From the NCBI GenBank assembly GCA_037127255.1, contig JBANSL010000018.1, forward strand, positions 12,683,175 through 12,747,174: a stretch of DNA of 64,000 bases. The letters run 5' to 3'. This DNA comes from Persicaria tinctoria (taxonomy: Eukaryota > Streptophyta > Magnoliopsida > Caryophyllales > Polygonaceae). Under the pieces are notes generated by a model, which saw only the letters and a list, made by a program, of their open reading frames with translations, was not told where the DNA came from and made no database searches. Positions 1-9,333 of this stretch are shown here, piece by piece; the first letter of the stretch is position 1, and the number at the start of each line of letters is the position of its first letter. The translations under genes were made by a program, and so were the position numbers.

Positions 1-25
1 CTTGCGAAAACAAAACGAATTTTAC

Positions 26-145
26 CTCGGTTGCTCCCAAATTTTCTATGACAGCAATCTTGTTCCCTGAATGAAATCAAAACACAAGTAAAAAGTATTA
101 ATTCATACCGAGCCGCGTACGTCGATTGGTTCCTAGGGTTTTCAT
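26..145 (-). CDS. U2 snRNP A' (U2A')-like gene, 5' end only
   Basis: An exon at 66-26 (minus) translates as NKIAVIENLGATE, which is the second-exon sequence of plant U2A', the leucine-rich-repeat protein of the U2 snRNP that partners U2B''. It is bordered by TCAG at 70-67 and a GTAAAA donor at 25. A possible first exon at 145-109 starts with ATG and joins in frame, but it encodes MKTLGTNRRTRL and not the usual U2A' N-terminus (MVKLTADLIW...). The rest of the gene would lie left of the window. Seen: the exon and splice sites. Known: the family sequence. Inferred: this is either a truncated duplicate with a new start or a gene whose true exon 1 lies elsewhere. The identity of exon 2 is secure; the start codon is not. 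Confidence 0.6.
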
Positions 146-500
146 TTTGCAGCAAGCAGTAAATATTCAAGGATACGAAAAGTAGAAGAAAGGGGCGAAA
201 TAGGGTTTGGAGGAACCAAAATTGTAAACGTAGACACTCCCAAACGTCTCGGCCTCAATCCGTTGCCTCAATCGTTGCTCCAATCAAGCGAAAGCCCGAA
301 ATTGAATGAGAAAGGTAGGAGTAGAGAAAGAGAGAGGGATGTAAGAGGATATGGCGAGGAACCTACCTGGAGGAAGAGAGGTTGGCGGCTGTCACCAACA
401 TCAAGCGGCCAATTGCTTCACTCCTCGATCGCCGTTGCTATCGGGCAAGGCAACGCGAACCCTTCTCGGCGGATCTGTACAGAGGAGAAGAGGAGAAGAA
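146..500 (-). promoter_or_regulatory. Putative leader/promoter of the U2A'-like gene
   Basis: Pyrimidine-rich sequence on the minus strand upstream of the candidate first exon, with a good splice donor (CTCCAG then GTAGGTT) near 365, as in a plant 5' leader intron. No coding exon resembling the true U2A' N-terminus was found here. The short open frames in this stretch show no recognisable domain. Confidence 0.3.
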
Positions 501-506
501 AGTGAT

Positions 507-849
507 TATAATTATATTTTTATTTTACCCATCCAAACACTAATTATGATTTAACAATTAAACTATAAATTATACTTATAATTAACTTTTCCATTTAATA
601 CATGTATTTGCATTATAAATATAATGCAATGGAATCCAATGCACGTTTTTTTTTTCACTCTTAACAAAAATGAATATTTTGGTATAATAAGTTTGAAATG
701 ATAAATATTTTTAAAAAGTAAATATTATATAAAATACGATTTTTTTTCTTTTAATAATTAATTATAATAAATATAATAAAAAAATTAAAATTTATTATGA
801 AACTTCGAATTACGCGGAAAATAAAACTAGTAATAATAAGACTAAAACA
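507..849. other. AT-rich intergenic sequence
   Basis: Very AT-rich. I see no gene, no terminal inverted repeat and no tandem repeat in it. Confidence 0.5.
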
Positions 850-984
850 GTTGCGAAATATGTCACATGGCAACATCTCCTTAAACCAGGACTTATGTGA
901 CGATGGCCCCACCAAAATAACTTATTTTAATTTAATCAAAATAACATTAATCTTATTTTTCTTATTTGAGCGTATTTTAAATTA

Positions 985-1320
985 CTCCCTCCGTTTGAAT
1001 ATGTTTGTCGTTCTAAGGATATTACACACAAATTAAGGAACCAAGTGGATCATTAATTGAAGACCAATTTTAATTAGCTCCGTACAGATGGCTCTACAAT
1101 TTGGAAAAGGAAAGGGCAGGTACAGGGTAAACGAGGAAGTTGAGGAGAAGGAAAGGCAAAAGAACGGATAAGATTCACAAATAACTTGAAAAAATTTTAA
1201 TTATCAAAAGGGAAAAGAAAAGAGTACTCAAAAACTCAGGTGGGACCAGACTTTAAACGACATTCAATTATGGAAAGTATTAAAGCCCTCCAAACGACAA
1301 ACATATTCAAACGGAGGGAG
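985..1320. mobile_element. Stowaway MITE (Tc1/mariner type)
   Basis: Perfect 28-bp terminal inverted repeats (985-1012 and 1293-1320) beginning CTCCCTCCGTTTGAATATG, flanked by TA on both sides (983-984 and 1321-1322), which is the Stowaway signature. Non-autonomous: there is no transposase. Its interior shares CACACAAATTAAGGAA with the MITEs near 54.8 and 56.2 kb, so they are one family. Confidence 0.93.
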
Positions 1321-1329
1321 TATTTTTTA

Positions 1330-1426
1330 ACCATTATGGAATGGCTCACCGGAAAGGACTTGTGGGTAGTACCTATAGGTTCCCGGTTCAAATCCCGGAA
1401 TGGCCGCTCTTTATTTACCTATTCAA
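1330..1426 (+). mobile_element. SINE-A copy 1 (97-bp tRNA-type SINE)
   Basis: A short element starting ACCATT and ending in TTTACCTATTCAA. It has an A-box-like TGGCTCACCGG and a B-box GGTTCAAATCC, as in tRNA-derived SINEs transcribed by RNA polymerase III. A perfect 17-bp target-site duplication (GGAGGGAGTATTTTTTA) flanks it at 1313-1329 and 1427-1443. The duplicated target is the right end of the Stowaway MITE, so the SINE landed after the MITE. Related copies lie at 40.1, 40.2, 45.7 and 46.0 kb. Confidence 0.88.
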
Positions 1427-1493
1427 GGAGGGAGTATTTTTTAGAACAATCGTATTTTAATCAATCTATTTGTCTATGTTCATATCTCTTTCA

Positions 1494-1951
1494 CAATTTC
1501 AAACAATGATAGCACGGCTGGAGCCGTAATCTGGGACTGGGAAGGACATCCGATACACATCTGTTATAAAAAACTTGGCAAACAAAGTCCTTTAAAAGCG
1601 GAAGCGCTTGCTCTTAAACTGGGAATCCAAAAAGCTCTACAACTCCGTATCAATAAACTCCATATTGAAGGTGACTCCATGATAATCATAAACCACCTAA
1701 ATAAAACATCTACCTGTCCTTGGGAAATTGAACTGATTTTATCAGATTTGAAATTTCTACTATCGACTTTGAAAGAAGTTTCCTTCTTTCATGTTCCCCG
1801 ATTAGGCAATAGAGTGGCTGATAAGGTTGCACACCTCTGCCACTCTGCCTGGGGTGTCGATATTAACAACGATTCTGGTCTTCTAGACCTCATCCGTAAG
1901 GATGCCATCGGGTAGAACTTGCTCGCCCGAATTCTTTCCTAATCAAAAAAA
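1494..1951 (+). mobile_element. 5'-truncated L1-type LINE, RNase H end
   Basis: The reading frame to 1915 encodes the plant LINE RNase H domain, with EALALKLGIQKA, IEGDSMIIINHLN and RLGNRVADKVAHL, then a stop, a short 3' end and an A9 tail. The 12-bp target duplication ATATCTCTTTCA flanks it at 1482-1493 and 1952-1963. It is closely related to the 3' end of the LINE at 35.8-39.2 kb. The reverse transcriptase is missing, so this copy is dead. Confidence 0.9.
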
Positions 1952-2034
1952 AATATCTCTTTCAAAATATTAACCTATATAATTTGGGTGGATTCACATT
2001 AATCTAATTAATTTGGTTGGATTTTACTAATCTA

Positions 2035-2480
2035 TTTTTTTAAGTAAGAATTCGATATCAGACAGACATGTCTCTCGATAGGTCAACAAGTGATCGACAC
2101 ACAAAAAATCATTGAACATACAATAAAAACCCAGAAAAAAAATAGAGCAATAAAATAGGTAGCACACACTCTATAACAAGGTGAATCTAAGCAAACTTAA
2201 AGCTAGCAAGTTGAGGACGTAGACTACGAACGAAGCCAAGCACCACCATGAAGTAGCATCGCTGACCAGTGATACTCTCCTGTGGGCAATAAAGACGAAT
2301 CTCCCAGGAAGCTCCTTCCTAAACACAGAGTCGCCCCGTACACACCACCTCAACCCCAAATAGTTCTGACTCCGGACGCCAAAACCTTAACGAATAAGAA
2401 GATTGCCTAGACACACCAGAAGCAAAGCCGCACACCGCCAGATCAAAACGCAACAAGAAGAACCAGCTTAAGTGGACATG
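2035..2480 (-). mobile_element. LINE 3'-end-like fragment, minus strand
   Basis: Starts with a T-run, i.e. an A tail on the minus strand, followed by the motif pair (T/A)ATTCGATATC...CAGACAGAC that marks several LINE 3' ends in this window (2588, 3406, 12735, 22650). About half of it aligns by eye with the next repeat (shared GACGAAGCCAA, CCTGTGGGCA, AAGACGAA). No coding potential of its own. Confidence 0.5.
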
Positions 2481-2517
2481 GATTTTGGTCAAGCCTTTAC
2501 GGATGGGATTTATTCAA

Positions 2518-2521
2518 ATAT

Positions 2522-2584
<63 letters not shown>

Positions 2585-2587
2585 TAC
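2518..2587. repeat. (CACATA)n microsatellite
   Basis: About eleven perfect copies of CACATA/ACACAT. Long open frames through it on both strands are artefacts of the 6-bp period. Confidence 0.95.
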
Positions 2588-3016
2588 CTTTTTTTATTAG
2601 GCAAAAATTTGAGACCAGACATACTTGGACCTCGATGACCGGCAAGTCGGCAGACGGAAAAACCGTAAAAAATAAACCAAAAATACAAAGATGGTGCAAC
2701 ATACAGGCAACGCGCTCTACAAAGCGAAACAAAACACAACTAATCCGAACAAGACGAGGAGGGAGACGAAGGACGAAGCCAAACACTACCTTGGAGCAGC
2801 ACCGTAGACCAGCGGCACATCAGGAGTCACTTGTGGGCAGTGAAGACGAACCTCCAAGGAACCATTCTTCCGGAAAAATGAGACGCTTCGATACACACTA
2901 TCACGACGCCAGCCTATCCCAACTCCGACAGCCAGAACCCCATCAAACGGAAAAGAAAGTCCAGTCACGCCAGACTAAGAGCCACGCGACACCTTAAACG
3001 AAACGCACCCGAAACC
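2588..3016 (-). mobile_element. LINE 3'-end-like fragment, minus strand, second copy
   Basis: Begins with a T7 run and TTAGGCAAAAATTTGAGACC, then CCTCGATGACCGGCAAGTCG and GGCAGACGG. These match the 21-bp-TSD LINE stub at 3406-3527. Diverged from 2035-2480 but collinear with it. The 170-aa open frame across it (2485-2997) includes the microsatellite and has no domain. Confidence 0.5.
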
Positions 3017-3149
3017 CACTCGGGATTTACGAAAACCCCACAGGGAGTTATTTATACATAGTAAATTATTACTGTAGTATAATTTACTATATTTTAAACG
3101 ATTTAATTTAAATTATTAAATTTTTTTCCTCCCTCAAACTAAGAATCTC

Positions 3150-3225
3150 ACCCAATGGGCCAGCTTTGGGCCCAAGGCAGATCCTTGGGCAGTTGGGCCC
3201 AAAGAACTTGAATCGGGCCCAAAAA
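3150..3225. promoter_or_regulatory. Cluster of TGGGCC/GGGCCC (site II-like) motifs
   Basis: Four TGGGCC or GGGCCCA motifs in about 60 bp, a spacing typical of plant housekeeping promoters bound by TCP factors. No convincing gene follows within 1.5 kb on either strand, so it may be a decayed or displaced promoter. Confidence 0.3.
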
Positions 3226-3405
3226 ATAGGACGAAGAAGAGCAAGGCACTTCCTCCGGTCAGAAAACCCTCAGAGGCTCAGACGGAAAAGCGGACAACAA
3301 ACCAGATTCACCACAAACACATACACATACGGTTTCATTCTTGTTATTTATTTAATTTTGTTTTCTTCTTCCTTGGTCTTGAATACATAGCTTTCCTCCC
3401 ATGAT

Positions 3406-3527
3406 TTTTTTTTTGATTAGGAAATAATTCGAGGCCGGACAGGCCCGGACCTCGAGAGGCCGACAACGTCGGCAGACGGCAAGCCATCTAAACATACAAC
3501 ATAGAACTAAAAAATACAACACAGAAA
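3406..3527 (-). mobile_element. 122-bp LINE stub with a 21-bp target duplication
   Basis: T-run at the left (A tail on minus), then the LINE 3'-end motif AATTCGAGGCCGGACAGG and CGGCAGACGG. A perfect 21-bp duplication (ACATAGCTTTC... to ...CCCATGAT) flanks it at 3385-3405 and 3528-3548. Extreme 5' truncation of the family seen at 2588 and 12735. Confidence 0.9.
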
Positions 3528-3548
3528 ACATAGCTTTCCTCCCATGAT

Positions 3549-4209
3549 CGATGTGGGAGGGACGAGACTTTCATTTGGTTTCACTTGTTTTGACTGGTTC
3601 ATGTATATGTGTGTATATATATAATATTTGTTCCGGGGTTTAATTTTTATAGCGGAAAACCCCTATTTGATTATCCATTAAGATAGTACAATCTTTTTCG
3701 TGTCGAATTACTATGTTAAATAGTTAGCCATAATTTCATAGCATCGTCAGTAACAGTTTAAAGGGCACGTTTCCTCGCATCATTTAGGGGTTGGAAAGGG
3801 TGGGGGTGGTGGAGTGACATCGTTTGGCGCAAGATGGAAGGGCCACTGGAGGTGTTGTCGGATCATGGGGTGGAGGTCATTGAAAAATCCCACCTTGGGA
3901 GGGGAAGGTGGAGTGGATTTCCATCCACAATCTATCCATAAATGTCCTTCAGTTCGTACTCGTCCATAAGAAGCCATCGACAATCGAAGGAAGGTTGGAA
4001 GTAGCTCTGAAAGGTGAAGTGCAGACGACCGACGAAGCCATCACCACCACTCTCCTCCTCAATCGGCTTGAGCAGTGAAGGTGCCAGCAGGAGAGAAATC
4101 GGAGTCGCCGAAGGAGTGCTCGAGCGTGAACTGGACCTTGGAATCGGAGTCCGGATCCGACGATCTCCTTCGGATTGGCGATGTTGTTTTTGTTGGGCAC
4201 GGAAACGCG
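3549..4209. other. Unassigned intergenic sequence
   Basis: Contains a GT-rich stretch, then (from about 3760) a GC-richer part with short overlapping open frames on both strands. None shows a domain I recognise, and I find no terminal repeats. Confidence 0.4.
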
Positions 4210-4480
4210 TCTGAGGTAATCCCAGAGTCTAATGACAATCAGACAACAATCTGACTACACCAAAAAAATGAGAAAATAACATCAACAACTACACAAATCT
4301 AGAACCAAATCTAGAACAACATCCAAGCAACGCAAACAACAAAACAAGCACAGATAATCGACACAAATACCGACATAAGATTTACGAGAGAAAAACCCTC
4401 TCAAACTAGAGGATAAAAAACCCACCTTCCGCCTGCTAGAGCAACCAATCCACTAACTAAAAAACCAGTACAAGTGTTTA
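4210..4480 (-). mobile_element. Possible LTR-retrotransposon leader remnant
   Basis: On the minus strand there is a run of the type CTAGTTTGAGAGGGTTTTTC followed by CTCGTAAATCTTATGTC and a T/G-rich tail, which resembles the R-U5 end of plant Copia LTRs. No second LTR, primer site or gag/pol is visible, so this is a weak call. Confidence 0.25.
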
Positions 4481-5189
4481 ACAATCCAGTCTCACACCGA
4501 GACAAACAAACATGGAGATCTCAAACACCAATCTAAATACGTCCCGATCTAGAAATGATTCATCTCCCAAAACCTAGCTAAATACTTGTAATCAATTAGA
4601 TTTCTAGGAGGAGGAGAATACCTATCAACAAACATCCGTTGTTGACTTCTCGTGGGAAGGAGACAGATCACCAAAGTAAGAAGAGACGAAACACCCGTTC
4701 GAATCTCCCACCTTTTCTCTCCTTCCTCCCCTCTCTTCTCTCTCATTTTGCTTTGGTGCTGGCGGCTCCAATCTCCCGGAGCTCCTCGTGTGCCAAATCA
4801 AAGGCAAAACATTACCTTTTATATCACAAACGGAAGCCACTAGGGATTCAACTTGGGTTGGATCCAAATAGGTCATAGGCCCAACAGTTTTCTCCAGAAC
4901 AGGAATCAAAGGCTGGCCAGAGATAGGGTTTTCGATCCCAAGCGTCGGAAGACTGCCTTCCAAACCAATGTCTTTTTCGGATTGGAACGAGCAAGAGAGT
5001 GTAACAAGCGGGTTAGAGGTTTAAAACAACGACTCTAGCCCAATTAAGAAAAAGTAAATATAGGTAGAGTTGTTGTTTTTATTGGGGGAATGTGAAGAGA
5101 TCAAAGAGTTCCACATGGATATTCGTGATTATTGAAATCGGGTGGAATATAAGTGTCTTTTGTGGATGACATTATGAGACCTTTAACCC
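4481..5189. other. Unassigned sequence with pyrimidine-rich tract
   Basis: A C/T-rich tract around 4700-4750 and a GGCCCAACA motif near 4877 look leader- or promoter-like, but the open frames here carry no recognisable protein. Nothing else seen. Confidence 0.35.
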
Positions 5190-5311
5190 TCCATTTGATT
5201 AATTTGAATGTTCTTACAGTTGTTGTATGTTGCAAATAAATATTGTCTTCAATTGGGTTCAGGTAGCTAGTTCATTTGAGTGGTTGGAGTCGGGTGATCG
5301 ATTAGAGGACG

Positions 5312-5702
5312 CAAGGGCGGAAGGAGAGGGGCATGAGGTGGCTCGAGCCCCCCCCTCCCCCGCGGGTCGGGAGAAAATGTAATAAAAAATATGTATTTTT
5401 TTTGTAATTTTTGATCATTTAAGGGTTAAAAAGAGTAATGTATCAAAGAGTTTGCTTAGTTTAGTTGGTATGAGTTGGGGAACAGAATGATAAGGTCTTG
5501 AGTTCGAATTTTATAGTTTTATTTTATGGATTTTTTTCCTCCTTTTAGCTTTTTAAACTTAAAATAGTTATTTAAATCATACATTTAGTGTGTTTTCTGC
5601 TATATTTTTTATAACAAAATTGTATGTTATATATATCTTCAAAAAAAAAATCCCGAAAATATAGTTGAGCTCCCCCTCGAAATTTTCCTGGCTCCACCCC
5701 TG
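5312..5702. mobile_element. hAT-like non-autonomous element
   Basis: Imperfect terminal inverted repeats (CAAGGGCGGA at the left, CAGGGGTGGA inverted at the right) and an 8-bp target duplication with one mismatch (AGAGGACG at 5304-5311, AGAGGACA at 5703-5710). It contains a tRNA-like stretch near 5460-5515 (TTTAGTTGGTATGAG, then GAGTTCGAATTTT) that may be an older SINE. No transposase. Confidence 0.65.
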
Positions 5703-6071
5703 AGAGGACATACATCTCCTATATATGTATGCGTTTCAAATGAAATTACTTGCAATTAATATTTAATACCATAGTTTATTTGTTTTATTTAGAGGTCGGG
5801 CTGGAAATTTATCTATTTCGATCTAATATATCAATGTTACTTTTTGGCCTTGTGATTCTCAAAGAATGTAAAGAAAGAGTTAAAAAGTGAAAGGTCGAGA
5901 GATCCACCGGCCATGAGGGTGTGGATATCGATTGGAAGAGGAAGCTGCAACTCTACTCTCATATTCTACTTCTTTACCCAAAACCGGTACGGCCTTGCCC
6001 CTTTTTCCCCTTGGTGTGGTTTTATGTTTTTGTATTTTTCTTTGATTGAAAATTTATATACTCCATCGATC

Positions 6072-8446
6072 CGTTTGTTTTTTTTATAGAGTAAAAATTC
6101 GATTCGCATCCTTTCGGATGAGAATAATAAGATCTTTATTTGATGTCAGTGCGACTCCAGAGAAAGAGTGACTAAGGTGTGCAACCTTATCTGCCACTCT
6201 GTTCCCTTCTCGGGACACATGAGAAATTTTCGTTCTCGAGAAAAAGTTAATTATACATTTAATGTCCCCCATTAGAAGCTCTATTTCCCATGGGCAGCAA
6301 CCATGTTGTTTTAAGTTTTGGATAATTATAAGGGAGTCACCTTCAATGACTATGCAGTGGGTATTTAACTGGTTTGCATTTAGTATCGCTTCCCTTAAGG
6401 CTAGGGCTTCTGTCATGACAGGAGTCTGTTTACCAAATATTTTATTTCCAAGAATAATTGGGTTACCGTTACAATCTCGAATAATGTATCCTCCACCACT
6501 CACCCCATCCGGAGAAACCTCACCATCGAAGTTTAGTTTCATGAATCCGTTTTCTGGTTTCCTCCATCTAATATTCTTTCTACTTATCCTTTCTCAAAGT
6601 TGTCTTGTGTAAACGATTAGAATCATTATCCCCTTTCTTTTGATTTATTTTTTGTCAGTTCTCTCGAGTAACTTTTACTCTTCCCTCTATTTCCCGAAGA
6701 GAAGGAATTCTATTGTCTCTGAAAATTACTTGATTTTTGAGAGACCATGTTAGCCATAGGTTTACAACTAATTATTCCTTTTCTTCTTTGTTAAGCTTTT
6801 CCCCCAACTCTCTAATGATATCTTTAATGTCCCTTGTTGTTTGTAAAATGGGATTCGTAATATCTTCTGCCTTCTAAGAGTGAAGGCAAGATCTTTTAAT
6901 GAATTCACACTTGATAAATAGGTGTGCCTCATCTTCCCCTTGAGCATCACAAAAAGGACAACCAAAAGGAAGATGACAATGATTCTGGTCTCTTACACAA
7001 GACAACTTCGTGAAAAATAAGTAGAAAGAATATTAGATGGAGGAAACCAGAAAATGGATTCATGACACTGAACTTCGATGGTGCAGTTTCTCCGGATGGG
7101 GTGAGCAGTAGAGGATACATTATTCGATACTGTAGCGGTAACCCAATCAATATTGGTAACAAAATATTTGGTAAACATACTCCTGTAATGGAAGAAGCCC
7201 TAACGTTAAGGGATGGGCTTCTATAGGCAAGCCGGTTAAATATCCACCACCTAGTCATTGAAGGTGACTCTCTTACCATTATCCAAAACTTAAAACACCA
7301 AGGTCGCTGCCCATGGAAAATAGAGCTTCTAATGGGGGATATTAAATGGATAATTGAATATTTCTTCAGGACAAAAATTTCTCACGTGCCCCGGGAAGGA
7401 AACAGAGTGACAGATAAGGTTGCACATCTTAACCACTCTTCTTCTAGGGTCGCACTGACATAAAATAAAGATCGTATTGATCGCATCCGAATTCCGAAAG
7501 GATGCTATCGGCTATGTCCAACCAGCCGAATTTTTACTATATATAAAAAAAAGGGACAACCATTCGGGATAGCATTTCCTTTGTAGGGAGTCCATTTTGG
7601 TACACTTTCCACATAAAGCTTTTAACTTTTGGTAAAGTATTTAGTTTCTAGACCCAGTAGTTTGGGTCATCTGCTTCTCTGTCTGGATTTGTTATAATTT
7701 TCATGGTGCTAGCTGTTGTAAACCATCCACTATTGTCAGGCCACGTACCAGTATAATCTATCTGATATTGGATTGATTGGAAGTGGTATGTCCATTATTT
7801 CCTTTACAATATCTGTATCCAGGTCTTGTTCTAGTTTTTCCTTCCACCATTTTCCCCCTCCATTATATACTCACTAACTCGGGTATAAGGCTGGAAATGC
7901 TGGAATGAGTTGATTCTATTTGATAAAGGTTCTAGCGATACCCATCTATCTTCCCAAAATCTAACATATTTTCCATCCCTTATAGTCCAAATGAGATTCG
8001 ATTTGAATTTACCTATTAGAAAACTGGTTTTCCGCCACTGTCAAGAGGCATTACCTTTCCGCTTATAGTTTAGGATGTCATTTTCCTTCATGTATTTGTA
8101 CCTTATAATCTTTACCCAATAGTTATCTGGCTCTGCAAGCGTTTTCCCAACAATTTCATTTGGAGAGCTTCATTCATGTCTTTAGATTTCCTTAGTCCCA
8201 AACCACCTTCTCTTTTTGGTTTACAAATTCTATACCAACTGATGAGTGATCTGTATTGCACATCTTTGTTCCAAAAGAAGGTTCTGTTTACTTGATCCAA
8301 TTCATTATGGATGTAGGTAGGGAGCATAAAACTTTGCATTGTGTATAATGGTTTAGCGGTTTAGCCGCCAAGTTTGAGTTGATTAGGACTGAACGTCCTT
8401 TTTGTGAGAGAGCATTAACTCTCCATTTTGTCAGTTGTTCCTTCGA
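6072..8446 (-). mobile_element. Degenerate L1-type LINE, split by a second LINE
   Basis: Read on the minus strand: C-terminal reverse-transcriptase part near 8446-8112 (KEQLTKWRVNALSQKG, MQSFMLPTYIHNELDQVN), zinc-knuckle zf-RVT at 6964-6890 (CPFCDAQGEDEAHLFIKC), RNase H at 6542-6084 (MKLNFDGEVSPDG, EALALREAIL, REGNRVADKVAHL), then a short A tail near 6072-6080. Frames are broken in several places. The element is interrupted at 6965-7549 by a plus-strand relative. Confidence 0.85.
6965..7549 (+). mobile_element. Truncated LINE nested in the opposite-strand LINE
   Basis: The plus-strand RNase H segment (LNFDGAVSPDGVSSRGYI, HVPREGNRVTDKVAHL) is very similar to the minus-strand LINE it sits in, so the two form inverted copies. 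It ends in an A tail near 7545-7552. The target duplication, AAAAGGACAACCA at 6952-6964 and AAAGGGACAACCA at 7550-7562, has one mismatch. Stop codons interrupt the RNase H frame. Confidence 0.8.
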
Positions 8447-8500
8447 TAAAAAAATATCGTTTATTATTTATTTATACTTTTTTTTTGTAGAATAATAAAA

Positions 8501-9019
8501 ATAGTGAATTTCGTCCCGATTTCATCCTTACGCACTATTCGTAAATATTTATAAATATTTATAAATATTCATAAAGCTATAAAGCTATTTAGTTTATTAA
8601 TAAAATCATAAAAAATGACATAATTAAAGAAAAAACTATATGATATATTTTATTATAAAATAAATAGTTTTTTTTAATATAACCACTATTATTAAGTTTT
8701 TTTTTATAAAAAAATTAGCTATCTAATAAATTTTATTATATATGTATAATCAATTGTCATCTTACATTGTGATAACACTTCTCTTTATATTATTGTTTAG
8801 AAATTATTCGGATAAGGATTTATAAAGAAATTTCTAATGAACCATTATTTTCGTTTTTATTATTTCATCGTCTTTATAGATTATTAAATTCTTTTGCGTA
8901 TTTTTTTAACATATCCCTACCACTGTACTCTCTAAATTACTTATATTATTATTAGATTGTAAAATAAATAAATAAAAATTCAGCAAAATTTATGTATGTG
9001 TGTATATATATACACACAC
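8501..9019. other. AT-rich intergenic sequence
   Basis: Highly AT-rich, with a short run of TAAATATTTATAAATATT near 8545 and a TG/TA-rich run at 8993-9018. No gene or element boundary seen. Confidence 0.5.
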
Positions 9020-9320
9020 GGATTGACTCCGGAGAAAATCTCAAATTGTGGTAAAAATCGTGAGGACTACATTATAGCTCGGTTCATTTGAACCCCGTGC
9101 TAAAAATCTCGTTTTCAAATCAAACAATGACTTTATAGCTCGGTTCATCCTATAAATAATGCTAAAAACCCTTGTTTTTAAAATCGATCATACAATGACT
9201 TTATAGCTCGGCCTGTTCAGAATTGTGACTTTATAGCTCGATTCTATTCAGACCGGGCTAGCTAAAAGGCCGGTTCTCACAATTTTTACCCCAATTATGG
9301 TTTTCACCGGAGCACACCCC
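9020..9320. mobile_element. MITE with internal CTTTATAGCTCGG repeats
   Basis: Terminal inverted repeats of about 45 bp at 75-80% identity: the left reads GGATTGACTCCGGAGAAAAT..., the right inverted reads GGGTGTGCTCCGGTGAAAAC.... Inside are four spaced copies of (CTT)TATAGCTCGR (around 9071, 9129, 9195, 9229), two followed by GCTAAAAA. The target duplication is unclear because the flanks are TA/CA-rich. Superfamily uncertain. Confidence 0.6.
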
Positions 9321-9333
9321 TATGTATATATAT

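Larger units (their letters stand above)
850..2034 (+). repeat. Repeat R1, copy 1, interrupted by MITE, SINE and LINE
   Basis: The pieces 850-984, 1444-1493 and 1964-2034 line up in order with an uninterrupted stretch on the minus strand at about 41095-40620. Shared landmarks include ATGTCACATG, CTCCTTAAA, ACTTATGT, TTAATCTTATTTTTCTTATT and TTTAATCAATCT. The three gaps in this copy are exactly the Stowaway MITE, the SINE and the truncated LINE listed below. The nature of R1 itself is unknown. Confidence 0.75.
5190..8500 (+). repeat. Segmental duplication, copy 1
   Basis: With its insertions removed, this stretch is collinear with 10935-12880. Shared landmarks are GATTAATTTGAATGTT, TTGTCTTCAATTGGG, TTATTTCGATCTAAT, GATTCTCAAAGAA, GGAAGAGGAAGCTGCAAC, GTGTGGTTT(T/C)ATGTTTTTGT, AAATTTATATACTCCATC and ATATCGTT(T/C)ATTATTTAT. 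Copy 2 lies immediately upstream of the P450 gene; copy 1 has no P450 after it. Copy 1 carries a hAT-like MITE and a LINE that copy 2 lacks. Confidence 0.75.

Noticed and set aside
2485..2997. 170-codon open frame
   Set aside because: Runs through a (CACATA)n microsatellite and a LINE 3' end; no domain and no good start context.
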